From CAYFXE01 sp964347035 (lineage in GTDB: Bacteria > Acidobacteriota > Aminicenantia > Aminicenantales > Aminicenantaceae): 64,000 nucleotides of DNA. The DNA lies in NCBI GenBank assembly GCA_964347035.1, contig CAYFXE010000008.1, positions 20,226-84,225 on the forward strand, in the 5' to 3' direction. The position numbers and the translations under genes are program-made. A model generated the notes under the pieces. It was not told where the DNA came from. It did not search any database and worked only from the letters and a program-made list of their open reading frames with translations. Below are positions 62,118 through 64,000 of the stretch, piece after piece (positions within the stretch are counted from its first letter, which is position 1; each line of letters opens with the position of its first letter).

Positions 62118-63248
62118 ATGAAAATTGAAAAATTTGAGATGACGCGGATGCAGTGCTTGTACGAAAGAGAGGTTGAATTCAACCTCTCAGAGACAACCGT
62201 TCCGCCACTGAGGCTATCCGAACTCCTAGATGGTGTGGATGACTTTGAGCGCTTCATCTCCAATGAGCTCTACTACCCTGAATCCGAAGGATCTCAGTTA
62301 TTCCGTGAGCGGATCGCGCAGTTCTACATGGACTGCAAGCCGGAGAATATTACTGTCACCAACGGCGGCACCGAGGCAAATTACGTGACATTGTGGACAC
62401 TGCTTGAACCGGGTAACCGCCTGGCCTGTATGATCCCCAACTTTATGCAGGCCTGGGGATTAGGACGTGCTTACGCCGATGGAGTTGATGCTTTCCTTCT
62501 TATGAAACAAAAAGAGGCCGGTTTATACCGCTGGAGGCTTGACGTGGAAAGTTTGAAGCGCGCCGTTACGCCCAAGACGAATGTCATACTGATCACCAAT
62601 CCCAATAACCCGACCGGGGCGGTACTCACTGCCGCCGAGATGAATGCCGTTGTTGATGTCGCCCGTAAGGCTGGAGCTTGGTTAGTGGTAGATGAAATGT
62701 ACCGCGGCGCTGAGGTGCAAGGTGGGACTACACCGACCTTCTGGGGACGGTATGAAAAAGTTATCATTACATCGGGATTATCAAAGGCTTTTAGCTTGGG
62801 TGGACTGCGGACAGGCTGGGTCGTTGCGCCACCGAAATTGATCGAGGAATTAAGGGTTCGTCTCGACTATCTTTCCGTTACGCCCAACCTGTTGAGTGAC
62901 CATTTGGGTACAATTGTCATGGAACCGCAGCGACGAGAGTCCATCCTGGCTCGCACCCGCCAGATCATCCGCAAAAACCTGCCTCCAATAGAGGAATGGT
63001 TCTTAAAGCGTGATGATATTTTTACCTATACCCGTCCGGAAGCCGGAGCCTTCGTTTATTGTGAATACAAACTCCCCATCAACTCAACAGAACTCGTTAA
63101 CCGCCTGCGTGTCGAGCAGTCCGTCCTGCTTACCGCTGGCGACCAGCATGGACTGGATAAAGGCTTCCGTGCCGGATTTGGTTACGATGTTGAGAAGACC
63201 CTCAAGGGACTGGCCCGCGTCGAAGCCCTGATGCGCAGCCTGAAGTAG
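62118..63248 (+). CDS. PLP-dependent aminotransferase, class I/II
   Basis: 376 residues, fold type I. VTNGGTEANYVTLW binds the PLP phosphate, TNPNNPTG is the family Asn motif, VVDEMYRG provides the Asp that pairs with the pyridine nitrogen, and SGLSKAFSLGGLRTGW holds the Schiff-base Lys; an Arg for the substrate carboxylate lies in FRAGFGY. Amino-acid substrate not predictable, and a lyase activity is also possible in this group. GGAGG lies upstream of ATG 62118. It stands alone. Confidence 0.93.
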   Translation: MKIEKFEMTRMQCLYEREVEFNLSETTVPPLRLSELLDGVDDFERFISNELYYPESEGSQLFRERIAQFYMDCKPENITVTNGGTEANYVTLWTLLEPGNRLACMIPNFMQAWGLGRAYADGVDAFLLMKQKEAGLYRWRLDVESLKRAVTPKTNVILITNPNNPTGAVLTAAEMNAVVDVARKAGAWLVVDEMYRGAEVQGGTTPTFWGRYEKVIITSGLSKAFSLGGLRTGWVVAPPKLIEELRVRLDYLSVTPNLLSDHLGTIVMEPQRRESILARTRQIIRKNLPPIEEWFLKRDDIFTYTRPEAGAFVYCEYKLPINSTELVNRLRVEQSVLLTAGDQHGLDKGFRAGFGYDVEKTLKGLARVEALMRSLK

Positions 63249-63342
63249 CCCAGCCTGCAAATAAACTGTGGAGAGTAAACCTCGTCCATCGCTATTTAAG
63301 ACTCGTTTGTCCTTTTCTTAAGCATATTTTAGGAGGTCCGAA

Positions 63343-64000
63343 ATGAAAGGATTAAAAAGAAATCTGTTAGGCATCCTGATCCTTTGCGTTCCTATTTTTC
63401 TCCAAGCGGCAGAATTTGAAGTGACGGTCATCAAGAATGCGGCGGATCTGCCAGAACAGCTCAACACCTTGTGGAGAGAAGGAGATGTCCTCGTCTCGAG
63501 CGATAAGAACCTGGTCCTTTTCGGAGGTACAGAAAGAGTTTTGAAATCCTATTATCAATACCCTATTGAACACACCCTGGGATCTGTTCTGGGCTATGTC
63601 CCTAAAGGGAAAGGCCTCATGAGCGATATGGTCATCGGCTCGCCGTATATCAGGATTAAAAATAAATGCCGATATCTCAATTATTCTTCATTCAGTACCA
63701 TTCCTAAGAAAGATGAAGCCGGGGCCCTTCAATTCCATGCTGTTGCGCATTACTTAGGGGAAAAAGGGGAAAAAGTGGAAGTAAAAACGCTGTATCACCT
63801 GACTCCCGAGTCAGGAAAAATTGATATCACTTCTACGGTAAAAAATACAGGAAGGGTGAGGCTGGAAGACTTCCACTTTTCCCTCTATTGTAATTCGGGT
63901 CAAGTCTATTACTTCAGTCCCTTTAAAGAGGCTGATTTGAGCGGATCATCCGCTTCGTCGGCAGTGAGATCCAGGCTTCCTTTCTGGGTTTACCCCAAGA
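63343..64000 (+). CDS. Secreted protein of unknown function, partial at right edge
   Basis: The frame is open from ATG 63343 to the window end (219 codons, no stop). A strong AGGAGGT at 63331-63337 precedes it. A signal peptide (MKGLKRNLLGILILCVPIF, cleavage near LQAAE) is followed by a beta-rich sequence (VLVSSDKNLVLFGGTERVL, KVEVKTLYHLTPESGK, IDITSTVKNTG). No family is recognised. The segment IDITSTVKNTGRVRL resembles a domain found in cell-surface beta-sandwich proteins, but this is a weak impression. Confidence 0.75.
   Translation, partial: MKGLKRNLLGILILCVPIFLQAAEFEVTVIKNAADLPEQLNTLWREGDVLVSSDKNLVLFGGTERVLKSYYQYPIEHTLGSVLGYVPKGKGLMSDMVIGSPYIRIKNKCRYLNYSSFSTIPKKDEAGALQFHAVAHYLGEKGEKVEVKTLYHLTPESGKIDITSTVKNTGRVRLEDFHFSLYCNSGQVYYFSPFKEADLSGSSASSAVRSRLPFWVYPK

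Overview
The window looks like a scaffold from an uncultured, Gram-negative, anaerobic bacterium. Signs of an outer membrane include two TonB-receptor-like proteins with an N-terminal carboxypeptidase-regulatory domain, a BamD-like lipoprotein and a beta-barrel. A superoxide reductase, multihaem cytochromes and corrinoid methyl transfer fit anaerobic life. Abundant secreted peptidases (S8, S9, M1), a GWxTD protein and many TPR and beta-propeller proteins recall Candidatus Aminicenantes or relatives of Acidobacteriota, but that placement is inference from gene content only. Three 10-N runs mark scaffold gaps, each inside a gene. No rRNA, tRNA, CRISPR array, insertion sequence or phage gene was found.

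Layout. 1-4679 (minus): envelope genes, namely PASTA protein, sugar-nucleotide epimerase, BamD-like lipoprotein, beta-barrel and subtilisin (cut by the left edge). 4829-5860: threonine aldolase behind a clear sigma70 promoter. 6001-14888 (minus): a seven-gene membrane redox module, comprising heptahaem cytochrome, PsrB-type ferredoxin, NrfD, Tat-exported molybdopterin-type protein, beta-propeller, hexahaem cytochrome and a NarI-DsrK fusion. It combines parts of the Qrc, Hmc and DsrMKJOP complexes and is the best candidate here for an undescribed system. 15088-25920: TonB-like receptor, REP-like element, lipoamide dehydrogenase, a GT-C/discoidin membrane protein divergent from a radical SAM/SPASM pair, and a sulfatase-superfamily lipoprotein.

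26065-34358 (plus): nuoABCDEFGHI followed, with a 4-base overlap, by a metallo-beta-lactamase-fold hydrolase. nuoJKLMN are absent and nuoE carries a frame-breaking deletion. 34502-37645: small cysteine-rich proteins, superoxide reductase (behind a sigma54-like promoter), a RecB/Cas4-type nuclease and a half-size permease. 37719-46257: S9 peptidase, a TldD (with a Tat signal)/TldE pair, an arylsulfotransferase-like protein, an SDR and a TIGR01777 epimerase. 46340-52192: a BNR-repeat protein and a convergent three-gene corrinoid methyltransferase unit. 52307-64000: GWxTD protein, exported TPR-methyltransferase, Oar-like receptor, TPR protein, M1 peptidase, a decayed sulfatase fragment, an aminotransferase and a partial secreted protein.

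The genes suggest a protein- and peptide-degrading anaerobe. Secreted peptidases feed amino-acid catabolism (threonine aldolase, aminotransferase, lipoamide dehydrogenase). Reducing power enters the membrane through a Nuo-type complex and is exchanged with periplasmic cytochromes through the seven-gene module. Direct observations, family knowledge and inference are kept apart in the entries below.
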